A DNA stretch of 64,000 bases from Flavobacterium franklandianum (lineage in GTDB: Bacteria > Bacteroidota > Bacteroidia > Flavobacteriales > Flavobacteriaceae): assembly GCF_007097365.1 (NCBI RefSeq), contig NZ_VJZR01000001.1, positions 248,001 through 312,000 of the forward strand, given 5' to 3'. The notes under the pieces were generated by a model that was given only the letters and a program-made list of their open reading frames with translations, searched no databases and had not been told where the DNA came from. The position numbers and the translations under genes were made by a program. Position 1 is the first letter of the stretch. Each line of letters opens with the position of its first letter. Below, one piece after another: positions 1 to 7,496 of this stretch.

Positions 1-688
1 TTTGGAACAATTTTCGGAATTGGGAAGCGGTTTTAATATTGCGATGAAGGATTTGGAAATTCGTGGAGCAGGAGATTTATTAGGTGGCGAACAAAGCGGT
101 TTCATCAATGAAATTGGTTTTGATACCTACCAAAAAATTATGAACGAAGCCATCGATGAATTGAAGGAAAATGAATTCAAGGATTTGTATGAAAACGAAG
201 ATAGCGGAGTCGAAAAAGAATATGTCAAAGACCTGCAAATCGACACTGATTTTGAGTTGTTGTTTTCGGATGAATACATCAATAATGTTACGGAGCGATT
301 GAGTTTGTACAACGAATTAGGCAATATGACCAACGAAGAAGAATTAATTGTTTTCCAAAATAAATTAATTGACCGTTTTGGTCCAATGCCGCCACGAGCA
401 CTTGCTTTGATGAATAGCATTCGCATCAAATGGATCGCCACCAAAGTGGGAATCGAAAAATTGGTTATGAAAAAAGGGAAGATGATTGGCTATTTTGTGG
501 CAGATCAAAACTCGGATTTTTATACTTCGAAACGCTTTCAGCAAGTGATTCAGTTTGTGCAAAAAAACAGCAGTATCTGTGTAATGAAAGAAAAACAAAC
601 GCCAGCTGGATTACGATTATTGTTGACTTTTGATAATGTAAAAACGACAAGAAGGGCTTTTGAATTGATGGAGATGTTGGGGAAATAA
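1..688 (+). CDS. mfd: Transcription-repair coupling factor Mfd, C-terminal part (cut by window edge)
   Basis: The 228 visible residues match the end of Mfd, the translocase that removes stalled RNA polymerase from DNA lesions and recruits UvrA. The segment FNIAMKDLEIRGAGDLLGGEQSG is the conserved RecG/Mfd translocation region that follows the helicase motifs, and the rest (about 100-228) fits the C-terminal regulatory domain. The reading frame is open at base 1, so the true start and the UvrB-like, RNA-polymerase-binding and most helicase domains lie outside the window. The stop is followed by an AT-rich spacer with no clear terminator. The family call is firm; nothing can be said about the missing part. 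Confidence 0.93.
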   Translation, partial: LEQFSELGSGFNIAMKDLEIRGAGDLLGGEQSGFINEIGFDTYQKIMNEAIDELKENEFKDLYENEDSGVEKEYVKDLQIDTDFELLFSDEYINNVTERLSLYNELGNMTNEEELIVFQNKLIDRFGPMPPRALALMNSIRIKWIATKVGIEKLVMKKGKMIGYFVADQNSDFYTSKRFQQVIQFVQKNSSICVMKEKQTPAGLRLLLTFDNVKTTRRAFELMEMLGK

Positions 689-786
689 AAAGTAAAACTT
701 TTCTACCTCTTCACTTCCTCAATCAAATAAAAAATTGATATGATTTTTTAATATTTGAAAATGAAATAGTTAGTTAAATTTTAAGA

Positions 787-822
787 TTTGTTTTTAAAAG
801 CCAATCAAAATAAATACATTTG
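787..822 (+). promoter_or_regulatory. Bacteroidota-type promoter for the 74-residue antitoxin-like gene
   Basis: TACATTTG at 815-822 matches the -7 box TAnnTTTG. A TTTG at 787-790 lies 24 bases upstream, slightly farther than the usual TTG position. The predicted transcript would start near 828, about 15 bases before the ATG at 843. Confidence 0.5.
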
Positions 823-842
823 TTATACTAAAATTTCAAGTT

Positions 843-1067
843 ATGAATTTAGCCACCAGAAAATATAATTTCATTCAAGAGTTGACTACGATTGACGAAA
901 GTTTGTTGGAAAAACTTGAAATTATTTTAAAAACCAGCAAAAAAGATTGGTTTACTGATTTGAATTCAGAAGAAAAACAAGAAATTGAAATCGGTTTAAA
1001 GCAAGCAGAAAACGACGAATTTATTAGTCACGAAACTGTAATGAATAGATTTGCCAAATGGCATTAA
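843..1067 (+). CDS. Antitoxin-like small protein without a partner toxin
   Basis: This 74-residue acidic, helix-rich protein (FIQELTTIDESLLEKLEIIL, then EEKQEIEIGLKQAENDEFISHETVMNRFAKWH) resembles the small antitoxins that precede RelE/ParE toxins in Bacteroidota, where the C-terminal segment binds the toxin. It has its own promoter. Normally the toxin start overlaps the antitoxin stop. Here ATGGCATTAA at 1058-1067 has exactly that overlap, but the reading frame from 1058 runs only about 23 codons, through the terminator of the next gene. This suggests the toxin has been lost. The family assignment is by general resemblance; it could be an unrelated small protein. Confidence 0.6.
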   Translation: MNLATRKYNFIQELTTIDESLLEKLEIILKTSKKDWFTDLNSEEKQEIEIGLKQAENDEFISHETVMNRFAKWH

Positions 1068-1073
1068 AGAAAC

Positions 1074-1110
1074 AAAAAAAAGCTTCCAGTCATCTAAGAG
1101 GCTGGAAGCT
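1074..1110 (-). terminator. Rho-independent terminator of the ACT-like gene
   Basis: AGCTTCCAG (1081-1089) pairs perfectly with CTGGAAGCT (1102-1110). The A tract at 1074-1080 becomes a T tract on the minus strand, so it terminates the minus-strand gene ending at 1133. Confidence 0.85.
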
Positions 1111-1132
1111 GTTAATATATTTAGGATAAATA

Positions 1133-1789
1133 TTAATTCTTCAAATCCTTAATTACTTTAAATGCCACATCTACTTCGTCTTCGCTTACTAAAATAGTAA
1201 ATTCATTCGAAGTTGATATTACTTCATTGATGATGATTCCTTCCCAAGCCAATCGTTGAAAAATAAAATAATATATTCCTGGAACCACGATATTTTCTTT
1301 GGGTAATTTAACGGTGATAGAAGCTAGGTTTTCTAGTTTTTGAATCAACTTTTCATTTACAAAATGTTTGTCAACAAGGTGGTTGACACTGTTGCTTACT
1401 ACAATATTGGTTTCGTTTACACCACGTGATGAGGTATAAAAAATATCTGAAAAGGTATTGATATCGGTAATTAAATCGGCTTGCTTGTTTAAAACAGTAT
1501 CCGATGCTGCAAAGGTATAATCTGTCAATGCAGAGCGGACGGTGATTTCGCCAATGTTTTTTATTACTTTATTGATTTTGTGGTTGAGCCTAAAATCCAG
1601 TTCTTCGGTAAGTCTTTTTAGCGCCATTACAACTGCGCCTTGTTTTACTTCTTTGCCAAATTCAGACTCCAATTCGACCATAATATTTCTGGACAACGAA
1701 GTCAGATTGATAATTCCAAGCGACAAAGCATTCAACAAAAAAGGCTTTGTTTTGATGTAATTTTCTACAATTGAGGAAACTGTTTTCAT
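1133..1789 (-). CDS. Conserved protein with ACT-like C-terminal domain
   Basis: A 218-residue cytosolic protein without signal peptide. The N-terminal 100 residues look helical, with a segment like a winged-helix or regulatory repeat (SLSRNIMVELESEFGKEVKQ). The C-terminal part, about 150-216, has the beta-alpha-beta pattern of an ACT regulatory domain (LASITVKLPKENIVVPGIYY, then INEVISTSNEFTILVSEDEV). Such proteins are sometimes labelled aspartate kinase in Flavobacteriia, but no kinase domain is visible, so that label would be wrong. A good promoter (TTG-N20-TATATTTG) lies upstream and a terminator downstream, so it is a single-gene unit. Ligand and role are unknown. Confidence 0.75.
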   Translation of the reverse strand: MKTVSSIVENYIKTKPFLLNALSLGIINLTSLSRNIMVELESEFGKEVKQGAVVMALKRLTEELDFRLNHKINKVIKNIGEITVRSALTDYTFAASDTVLNKQADLITDINTFSDIFYTSSRGVNETNIVVSNSVNHLVDKHFVNEKLIQKLENLASITVKLPKENIVVPGIYYFIFQRLAWEGIIINEVISTSNEFTILVSEDEVDVAFKVIKDLKN

Positions 1790-1888
1790 TTTTTAGTTGT
1801 GTTTTTTTTAAAGAAATCACCGTTTTGTTTCGGAAGATTTAGAATATAAAAGCTACGATTTCTTAGAGTGTTGTTTGTAAACCTTTTG

Positions 1889-1919
1889 CAAATATAAATA
1901 AAAAAACAATTTGTTACAA
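1889..1919 (-). promoter_or_regulatory. Promoter of the ACT-like gene (minus strand)
   Basis: On the minus strand this reads TTG, 20 bases, TATATTTG (the -7 box is CAAATATA at 1889-1896; CAA at 1917-1919), a close fit to the Bacteroidota consensus. It predicts a leader of about 95 bases before the ATG at 1789. Confidence 0.65.
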
Positions 1920-1939
1920 ATCAAACAATAATAAATTTT

Positions 1940-2299
1940 TTAAAAATGATAAAAAGCATCCATTATATGTTCAATGCCAAAAGTTTTACCTTCTTTATGA
2001 ACGGCAATGATGTCAAACCGCACCTCCATATCTAAGTCATTTGAAATAACGTATTCGTTTACGGCCTTGACTAAAAGTTGAATTTTCTTTGGCTTTACGA
2101 AGTCTTGAGGTAAACCAAAATCGAGTGAAGAACGTGTTTTTACTTCAATAATGGCAAGCGTATTTTCTTTTTTGGCAATAATATCGATCTCGGCTTTCTG
2201 GAAAGCCCAGTTGGTTTCTAGAATTTTATAACCGTTTTTTTGAAGAAATTCAACTGCTATTTTTTCTCCAAGTTTTCCTAAATCGTTGTGGTCGGCCAT
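1940..2299 (-). CDS. YraN family (UPF0102) nuclease-fold protein
   Basis: A 119-residue cytosolic protein. It has the GE..A..FL...GY.IL..N motif at about 11-31 and the restriction-endonuclease-like core AEIDIIAKKENTLAIIEVKTR (about 36-56), with the acidic residue and the E-x-K expected of a PD-(D/E)XK fold. Family members are about 110-130 residues, so it is full length. Its biochemical function is not established; a role in DNA processing or repair is assumed from the fold. It lies 36 bases downstream of the LD-carboxypeptidase gene on the same strand and is probably co-transcribed with it. Confidence 0.92.
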   Translation of the reverse strand: MADHNDLGKLGEKIAVEFLQKNGYKILETNWAFQKAEIDIIAKKENTLAIIEVKTRSSLDFGLPQDFVKPKKIQLLVKAVNEYVISNDLDMEVRFDIIAVHKEGKTFGIEHIMDAFYHF

Positions 2300-2307
2300 T
2301 TTTAAAG

Positions 2308-2328
2308 TTGGAAGTTAGAGGTTAGAAG
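2308..2328 (-). repeat. Three CTTCYAA-type heptamers between two genes
   Basis: On the minus strand the spacer reads CTTCTAA, CCTCTAA, CTTCCAA. The same heptamer occurs four times at 60231-60258, in front of pheS. Confidence 0.75.
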
Positions 2329-2335
2329 TGATGTG

Positions 2336-3337
2336 TTACTCGAAAATCAGTTTTGAAGTTTTTTCATTTAATTTTAAAGAGACTTGTTTGCCAAAAATCA
2401 AGGCTCTATTATCCCGAAAATGTCCCGCCGGAAAATTATATAGGATGGGAAACGAGTATCCTTTGGTTACATCTTCGATAATTTGGTTGGCGTTTTTCCC
2501 CCAAGGAATGTCGTTGTCCTTCATTTTGGTCATCGTGCCAACGATTAAACCATTCAAACCATCAAAGCATCCGCAACGTTTCAGGCTCATCATCATTCGG
2601 TCGATGTGGTACAAATATTCGTCTAAATCTTCGATGAAAAGTATTTTTCCTTTGCAATCTATTTGTGCATTCGAACCCATCAAGCTGTATAAAATAGATA
2701 AATTTCCGCCCACAATTTCGCCTTTGGCATTGCCAAGTCGGTTTGCGCTATCAAAAGGAATTTCATAATTCAGGCTTTCGCCAAAAAGGGATTTTCGCAA
2801 ACTTTCTATCGATTCTGTGCTGGCTTTTGCCACAGTTATTGGCATTGCGCCATGAATGGTGGCAATGTTTAAATTGTTTATATAGCTGTGAATTACGGTT
2901 ACGTCGCTGAAACCAACAATCCATTTTGGATTTTTTTTGAATTTTGTAAAATCCAATAAATCAATCATACGAACTGTTCCATACCCACCACGAACACACC
3001 AAATGGCTTTGATGTTGGGATTGTCTAATTGTTGCTGAAAATCTGCTGCTCGTTCGGCATCAGTTCCTGCCAATTGATTGTTGTCCAATCCAATAGTGTT
3101 TCCAATTAGAACTTCCAATCCCCAACTGTGCAATAAATCTATGGCGGGTTTCAAGTTGTCGTCGATGTTTTTTCGGGCTGTTGCGACTAGGGCTATCGTA
3201 TCTCCTTTTTGTAAACTAGGCGGAATTTTCATGGGTATTTGGGCTTGAATGTTGGCAGATTGAAAAATAAAAATTAGGAATAGCAATTTATAAAAAACAG
3301 CGTTACCATTTATGTACGAAAATTGAATAGTACGCAT
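2336..3337 (-). CDS. LD-carboxypeptidase-like S66 family peptidase, probably exported
   Basis: Family S66 enzymes cleave the terminal D-alanine from murein tetrapeptides during cell-wall recycling. The nucleophile motif is present as VGFSDVT (Ser144), with CVRGGYGTVRM ahead of it and the Glu and His regions later (LFIEDLDEY, FPAGHFRDN). Unlike the cytosolic enzyme, this one has an N-terminal hydrophobic stretch, YKLLFLIFIFQSANIQAQ, that looks like a signal peptide. A shorter start at Met36 (base 3232) would remove it. A -7 box at 3390-3397 supports a transcript that includes the long start. It is co-directional with the YraN gene. Confidence 0.88.
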   Translation of the reverse strand: MRTIQFSYINGNAVFYKLLFLIFIFQSANIQAQIPMKIPPSLQKGDTIALVATARKNIDDNLKPAIDLLHSWGLEVLIGNTIGLDNNQLAGTDAERAADFQQQLDNPNIKAIWCVRGGYGTVRMIDLLDFTKFKKNPKWIVGFSDVTVIHSYINNLNIATIHGAMPITVAKASTESIESLRKSLFGESLNYEIPFDSANRLGNAKGEIVGGNLSILYSLMGSNAQIDCKGKILFIEDLDEYLYHIDRMMMSLKRCGCFDGLNGLIVGTMTKMKDNDIPWGKNANQIIEDVTKGYSFPILYNFPAGHFRDNRALIFGKQVSLKLNEKTSKLIFE

Positions 3338-3389
3338 ATTTTAAAAATGTAAATTAATTTACTCTTGATTTTTTACAATTAATCTAATA

Positions 3390-3397
3390 CAAATATA
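3390..3397 (-). promoter_or_regulatory. -7 box of the S66 peptidase gene (minus strand)
   Basis: CAAATATA on the plus strand is TATATTTG on the minus strand. No clear TTG was found at the -33 position. Confidence 0.45.
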
Positions 3398-3417
3398 TTT
3401 TTTTATTGTGAAGTAGC

Positions 3418-5382
3418 TTATTCTACCAAGAATTTTTTAACAATTGATTGTTGTCCCGAATTAATTTTGGCAAAATAGATTCCGGAAGGAAAATCAATGT
3501 TCATTTTGGTTTCGCCAATGAATTTTTGCGAAAACACTTTTGCTCCAATTGTATTGTATATTTCGATGGTTGCCTTTTCGTTCACACCCGAAATGGTAAT
3601 CGATTTTTTGGCAGGATTTGGATAAAGGTTCACTTTCAAATCAACAAAATCATTGGTCGATAAATTCGAATACCAAACCTGACCTACTTTTGATCCCCAA
3701 ATATAATTGGCCAATTCGGGGTAATCAACAAACGGATTTCTATTGATTTGCCAAGTGTAAATGTAATTATTTCTATTCATTTCGAAATCATCTGATGGGT
3801 CTAAAGTATTCCAAGTTAATAAGGAAGCCAAATCGCCCAATTGTCCCACGGTTGTGTCAGCAATATCGCCATTGACAACGCTCAAAGCATTATAACGAAC
3901 TGCCATATAAAACACGGAACGAGCCACATCGCCTTTCCACGAACCCATTGTTCCGCTTGGTCCATTATAACCTGTTAACCCATAATCTTTATTGCTGCGC
4001 AAACTGTTTTGGGCTCCGTCTTCGGCACGAAGGTGATGCGCATCGGCGTGACCAGCTAGAATATCATTGGCATTTGTCGACAACCAAATGTTTATTCCAT
4101 CAGGGATACTCTCCGTTCCATCAGTGTATCCACCACGCGATTGTGGGTAAATGTGTTCGCGATTCCATTTTCCGGTATTGATTCCCGTGTCTTGAAATTC
4201 TAATTTGGAACGTGATTCTTCGACATACATTAACCAAACTTCGTTGCTATTTAAAGGGTTTTGATCCGCGGTTTTTAAAATTTCGATAATATCTCCATAA
4301 TTATGAGCGTGAACTACGGCTGGATTGGCAATAATATCTTGAATGGCTTGTTTTAAAGCTGCTCCAGAAAGGCCTTCGAGGGTAGCGTAATAGTCTGTAG
4401 GCGCTGTGCTAGAAACGATTTCATGAGTTGGATTTAAGGGGGTTCCAAACGGAGCAACGGAAAAATCATTGTCGATAACACGGATTTCGATATTGTCATT
4501 GAGTCGTTTGTATTGGGATGGAATAGTGCTAAATTTAATTTTTAAAATCTCATCACCTTCGTCAAACAAATCGTCTGTAAGCGTTATGGTTGTTGTAAAA
4601 GTATTGGAACCCTCAGGAATGAAAACGGTGGTGCTCCCAGTAAAATCTGCTGTTGTGAAAGCCGAATTATTTAAAGTAAAATTAAGTGTCAAATCACTGT
4701 TTACATTCGTTTGGGTTGTGAATGTAATAGCAAAATTATCTCCTTCTTTTTTGTCGGCGGTATTCGCAGTTATTGTTATTCCGTTGAAAATGATACCACT
4801 TCCGTCATTATTAGCTCCGGGAGTTGGGTTTTTAGTTTCGTAAGTTCCGTCGTTTTTTCTTTGAACGGATTGTGTGGTTTGAAGGCTATTTTGTCCTTCA
4901 TTATATTGCGCAGTAACTCCTAATAAATTCATTAAGGCTGTCGCATCGGCATCATTCGTGTCATACATCAGCGCATCGATAAGGTTCGTGGTCGTTGCCA
5001 ATGTGAATTCTGGGAAATCGGATGCATTTCCTAGATAAATTCCAACGCCATCGGCACCGTTTTGGATGATGTTGTCTGGAAATAATTTGTCTGGAGCAGG
5101 CGAAACCAGTGAGCTTCCAATTAGAATTATTCCATTGGCATCGGTGGTCAATCCGTCTAAATCTAAGGCGTAATAACTTTGATTTGCAGTTGTAGAACCG
5201 GGATTTCCGTTGAAGAAAACCAAAACATATCCGTCAAGCGGAAAATTAGGCGTAGTTGATTTTAGTTCGATAAATTCTCTATCGTCAGTACTCGGTGTAT
5301 CGGAATCGAGTTCGTTGATGACGATTTGTGCAGCCGCAGTATAGCTAAAAATAAAAAGGAGTAGGGCAAAGATATTTTTCAT
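3418..5382 (-). CDS. Secreted endonuclease I with lamin-tail, Calx-beta and T9SS sorting domains
   Basis: A 654-residue modular secreted nuclease. Residues 1-19 are a signal peptide. About 20-190 is a lamin-tail-like domain (IVINELDSDTP, EFIELKS). About 200-308 is a Calx-beta-like domain (DFTGSTTVFIPEGS, DDLFDEGDE). About 335-565 is the endonuclease I domain, with KWNREHIYPQS (His410, expected general base) and ADAHHLRAEDG (His449-His450, metal site). About 585-654 is a type A T9SS sorting domain (NLYPNPAKKSITI, PSGIYFAKI, KKFLVE). It should be exported by T9SS and degrade extracellular DNA or RNA. It is the last gene of the TonB-receptor operon but lies behind a terminator-like hairpin. Confidence 0.93.
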   Translation of the reverse strand: MKNIFALLLFIFSYTAAAQIVINELDSDTPSTDDREFIELKSTTPNFPLDGYVLVFFNGNPGSTTANQSYYALDLDGLTTDANGIILIGSSLVSPAPDKLFPDNIIQNGADGVGIYLGNASDFPEFTLATTTNLIDALMYDTNDADATALMNLLGVTAQYNEGQNSLQTTQSVQRKNDGTYETKNPTPGANNDGSGIIFNGITITANTADKKEGDNFAITFTTQTNVNSDLTLNFTLNNSAFTTADFTGSTTVFIPEGSNTFTTTITLTDDLFDEGDEILKIKFSTIPSQYKRLNDNIEIRVIDNDFSVAPFGTPLNPTHEIVSSTAPTDYYATLEGLSGAALKQAIQDIIANPAVVHAHNYGDIIEILKTADQNPLNSNEVWLMYVEESRSKLEFQDTGINTGKWNREHIYPQSRGGYTDGTESIPDGINIWLSTNANDILAGHADAHHLRAEDGAQNSLRSNKDYGLTGYNGPSGTMGSWKGDVARSVFYMAVRYNALSVVNGDIADTTVGQLGDLASLLTWNTLDPSDDFEMNRNNYIYTWQINRNPFVDYPELANYIWGSKVGQVWYSNLSTNDFVDLKVNLYPNPAKKSITISGVNEKATIEIYNTIGAKVFSQKFIGETKMNIDFPSGIYFAKINSGQQSIVKKFLVE

Positions 5383-5401
5383 TTGATGAGATTTAGAGAA
5401 T

Positions 5402-5434
5402 AAAAAAGGCTCCCTAAAATGTGGAAGCCTTTTA
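5402..5434 (-). terminator. Terminator-like hairpin between the DUF5689 gene and the endonuclease I gene
   Basis: On the minus strand, AAAAGGCTTCC and GGGAGCCTTTTTT flank a short loop, giving an imperfect stem ending in a T run. It lies inside the presumed operon and may lower expression of the nuclease gene relative to the upstream genes. Confidence 0.7.
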
Positions 5435-5453
5435 GAATTATTATTTAAAAAAA

Positions 5454-6857
5454 TTAATTTACTGTGATATTATCCAGTTGCATATTTGTTGTTAATACCG
5501 GAGTTGAAATTCCTGACCCAGTATATTCAAAAATAAAATAACCGTTACCAGTTACAGTTGCTGGAATAGTATATACACCACTATTTGTAAATGTTGCTGT
5601 TGCTGAACTTGCGGTTGAAATCGCAAAATTAGAGGTAATATTTACTAAAGTCGCATCGCTAATTTGACCACCTGGAACATAATTTGTGCTATAATACACT
5701 TTTAATGTTTCGCCTACATAAAATCCTGTTCTAGTTTGAAAAGAAAGTGTATTGGCAGCAGTCATGTTAACAGGAATAATAAATAATGTTCTATTGTTTT
5801 CAGCTGGATTGCCAAAAGAGGACATTTCTATATATTTGTTGCTACTTGCAGTTCTTGTTCTCCAGGTTTTTGACCCAATTACAGGATCATTTATGTATTT
5901 AGGAAAATTATTTTGACCAGTTGTTGCTGAACCAGAGGTGTAGCTTTCAAAATTTTCTGTAAAAGCCCCCAAATATTGAATGTTGGTACCAATAATAGGA
6001 GGATTAACATCTGCACGTGGGTTGACTAGTTTAATGTCGCTTTCGTAACGAACAACAAACTGAAAATCGGTGTTAAATTTTGATAAAACACCACGGATTT
6101 TGCCACTTCCTGAGGGAACTTGTTTTCCTGTAAATGGCGCAAAACTACTGAATCGAATAATTCTCTGTGGCCCTCCTGTTGTGGATGTTAGCAAATGATT
6201 CGTTGCTCCTCCACCAGAATCAACATCAAAATAAGTTCTATTAATTGATCCGTCTGTAAATTGAACTAGATTTAATTCTATTAGCGTATTTTGGTTCGCA
6301 TCAGTATAAGCTTCAGCTAATGTTAATGTTCTAACAAATGAATCTTCTGCTGCTTTGGTTGCCGATGGAAATAAATGATTCTTCCATTCAAATTCTGAAA
6401 TTCTGCCCACAGTTCCTTCATATAAAGAACCTATTTGTAGTGAACCATAAACTTTTGCTATGTACAATCCTTTCAATTTGATAAAAACTTTTCGTCCAGG
6501 TGTAAAGCCTTTACCATAAAGTGTAGTTGCATTTATTGGAACACTAAAACCTATTGGTGTAGCACCATCAGTAGGTATTGTTTGAAATGAAATTGATTTG
6601 TAAAATGTTCCAGCCTCGTCGTTTGAAGTTACATACCCCTCGATAATATCATCGGCAGTGTATTCAATAATTGGATTTGCTGTAGATGCTGCAATAGATG
6701 CTGCGGTATTTACTGCTGCAACGGTCGTAGTTGATGTTAACTCGTAGGTGGTTAACGTATTCTCTGGAGTTGAATAATCATCACTATTGACACAGCTTGA
6801 AAAAATCCCTGAAGAAATAGCTACTATTAATAATGATTTTATAAATATATTTTTCAT
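5454..6857 (-). CDS. DUF5689 surface lipoprotein with C-terminal choice-of-anchor J domain
   Basis: A 467-residue lipoprotein (lipobox Cys22 in FSSCVNSDD). Residues about 60-290 match DUF5689, a Bacteroidota domain with an OB-like strand pattern (DDIIEGYVTSNDEAGTFYK, GRKVFIKLKGLYI). Residues about 296-467 form a jelly-roll cleaved-adhesin/choice-of-anchor J domain (ENFESYTSGSA to MQLDNITVN). It is 12 bases downstream of another choice-of-anchor J lipoprotein and follows the TonB receptor, so it is probably a surface partner of the receptor that binds the imported ligand. The link to nucleic acids rests on the OB-like look and the neighbouring nucleases; binding is not shown. Confidence 0.85.
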   Translation of the reverse strand: MKNIFIKSLLIVAISSGIFSSCVNSDDYSTPENTLTTYELTSTTTVAAVNTAASIAASTANPIIEYTADDIIEGYVTSNDEAGTFYKSISFQTIPTDGATPIGFSVPINATTLYGKGFTPGRKVFIKLKGLYIAKVYGSLQIGSLYEGTVGRISEFEWKNHLFPSATKAAEDSFVRTLTLAEAYTDANQNTLIELNLVQFTDGSINRTYFDVDSGGGATNHLLTSTTGGPQRIIRFSSFAPFTGKQVPSGSGKIRGVLSKFNTDFQFVVRYESDIKLVNPRADVNPPIIGTNIQYLGAFTENFESYTSGSATTGQNNFPKYINDPVIGSKTWRTRTASSNKYIEMSSFGNPAENNRTLFIIPVNMTAANTLSFQTRTGFYVGETLKVYYSTNYVPGGQISDATLVNITSNFAISTASSATATFTNSGVYTIPATVTGNGYFIFEYTGSGISTPVLTTNMQLDNITVN

Positions 6858-6869
6858 GATAATTGTAAT

Positions 6870-7487
6870 TTATTGTTTTGTGTAAATTCTAATGTCATCC
6901 ACTTGATAGGAGCCATCTAGAGTAGTGTTGGTTCCTGAACCTTTTACTTTAAATGCAATATTGATTTTTCCTGTATAAGAAGACAAATCTATTTCACCAG
7001 AAATTACATACTCAAAATACGGACTTGAGGTTGTTGGTAATTTGGCAGTAATGGGTTGCCAATTGGCCGTTGTTAAATTATTGCCATTATAATCTGTAGC
7101 TATAAAAACTTCCAAAGAATTGGCGCCTGACGACACATAACTTTGATTGGCTCGAAATTGCAATGTTGCACCTTCAACGGCATCCATATTTATAGCAGGG
7201 GATATTAGCCAACCAATGTTTACTGCATCATTAGATTGATAAGAACTGAATTCTGCATAAGGATTACCAGAATGAATTTGTGTTTTCCATTTTGCGTTAC
7301 CAACTTCGGCAATATTACTCCAACCTTCTAAATTTAAAATAGTATTGTCAATAGCACCTTTTGAAAAATCTTCAGAAAACACTAATGGATTAAAGTCAGG
7401 ATTTTTTATATCGTCTTCAGGAGAGCAAGAGGTTAATAAAAGAAAAATTATACAACCTAAAATGGGTAAAAAATTATTTGTTTTCAT
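6870..7487 (-). CDS. Small lipoprotein with choice-of-anchor J (jelly-roll) domain
   Basis: A 205-residue predicted lipoprotein (lipobox LLLTSC, Cys21). Residues about 36-205 show the adhesin jelly-roll pattern, FSEDFSKGAIDNTI at the start and GSYQVDDIRIYTK at the end, similar in design to the C-terminal domain of the next gene. It sits 9 bases after the TonB receptor gene and 12 bases before the DUF5689 gene, so the three are clearly one operon. A role as an accessory surface protein of the receptor is inferred from context only. Confidence 0.82.
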   Translation of the reverse strand: MKTNNFLPILGCIIFLLLTSCSPEDDIKNPDFNPLVFSEDFSKGAIDNTILNLEGWSNIAEVGNAKWKTQIHSGNPYAEFSSYQSNDAVNIGWLISPAINMDAVEGATLQFRANQSYVSSGANSLEVFIATDYNGNNLTTANWQPITAKLPTTSSPYFEYVISGEIDLSSYTGKINIAFKVKGSGTNTTLDGSYQVDDIRIYTKQ

Positions 7488-7496
7488 AGTATATTT

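Noticed and set aside
2328..2768. 146-codon plus-strand frame opposite the S66 peptidase gene
   Set aside because: It is antisense to a gene with intact catalytic motifs, shows no family pattern and has no promoter; it is a shadow frame.
4469..4843. 124-codon frame opposite the endonuclease I gene
   Set aside because: It reads as Val/Ser-rich low-complexity text from the complement of the Calx-beta region and has no recognisable domain.
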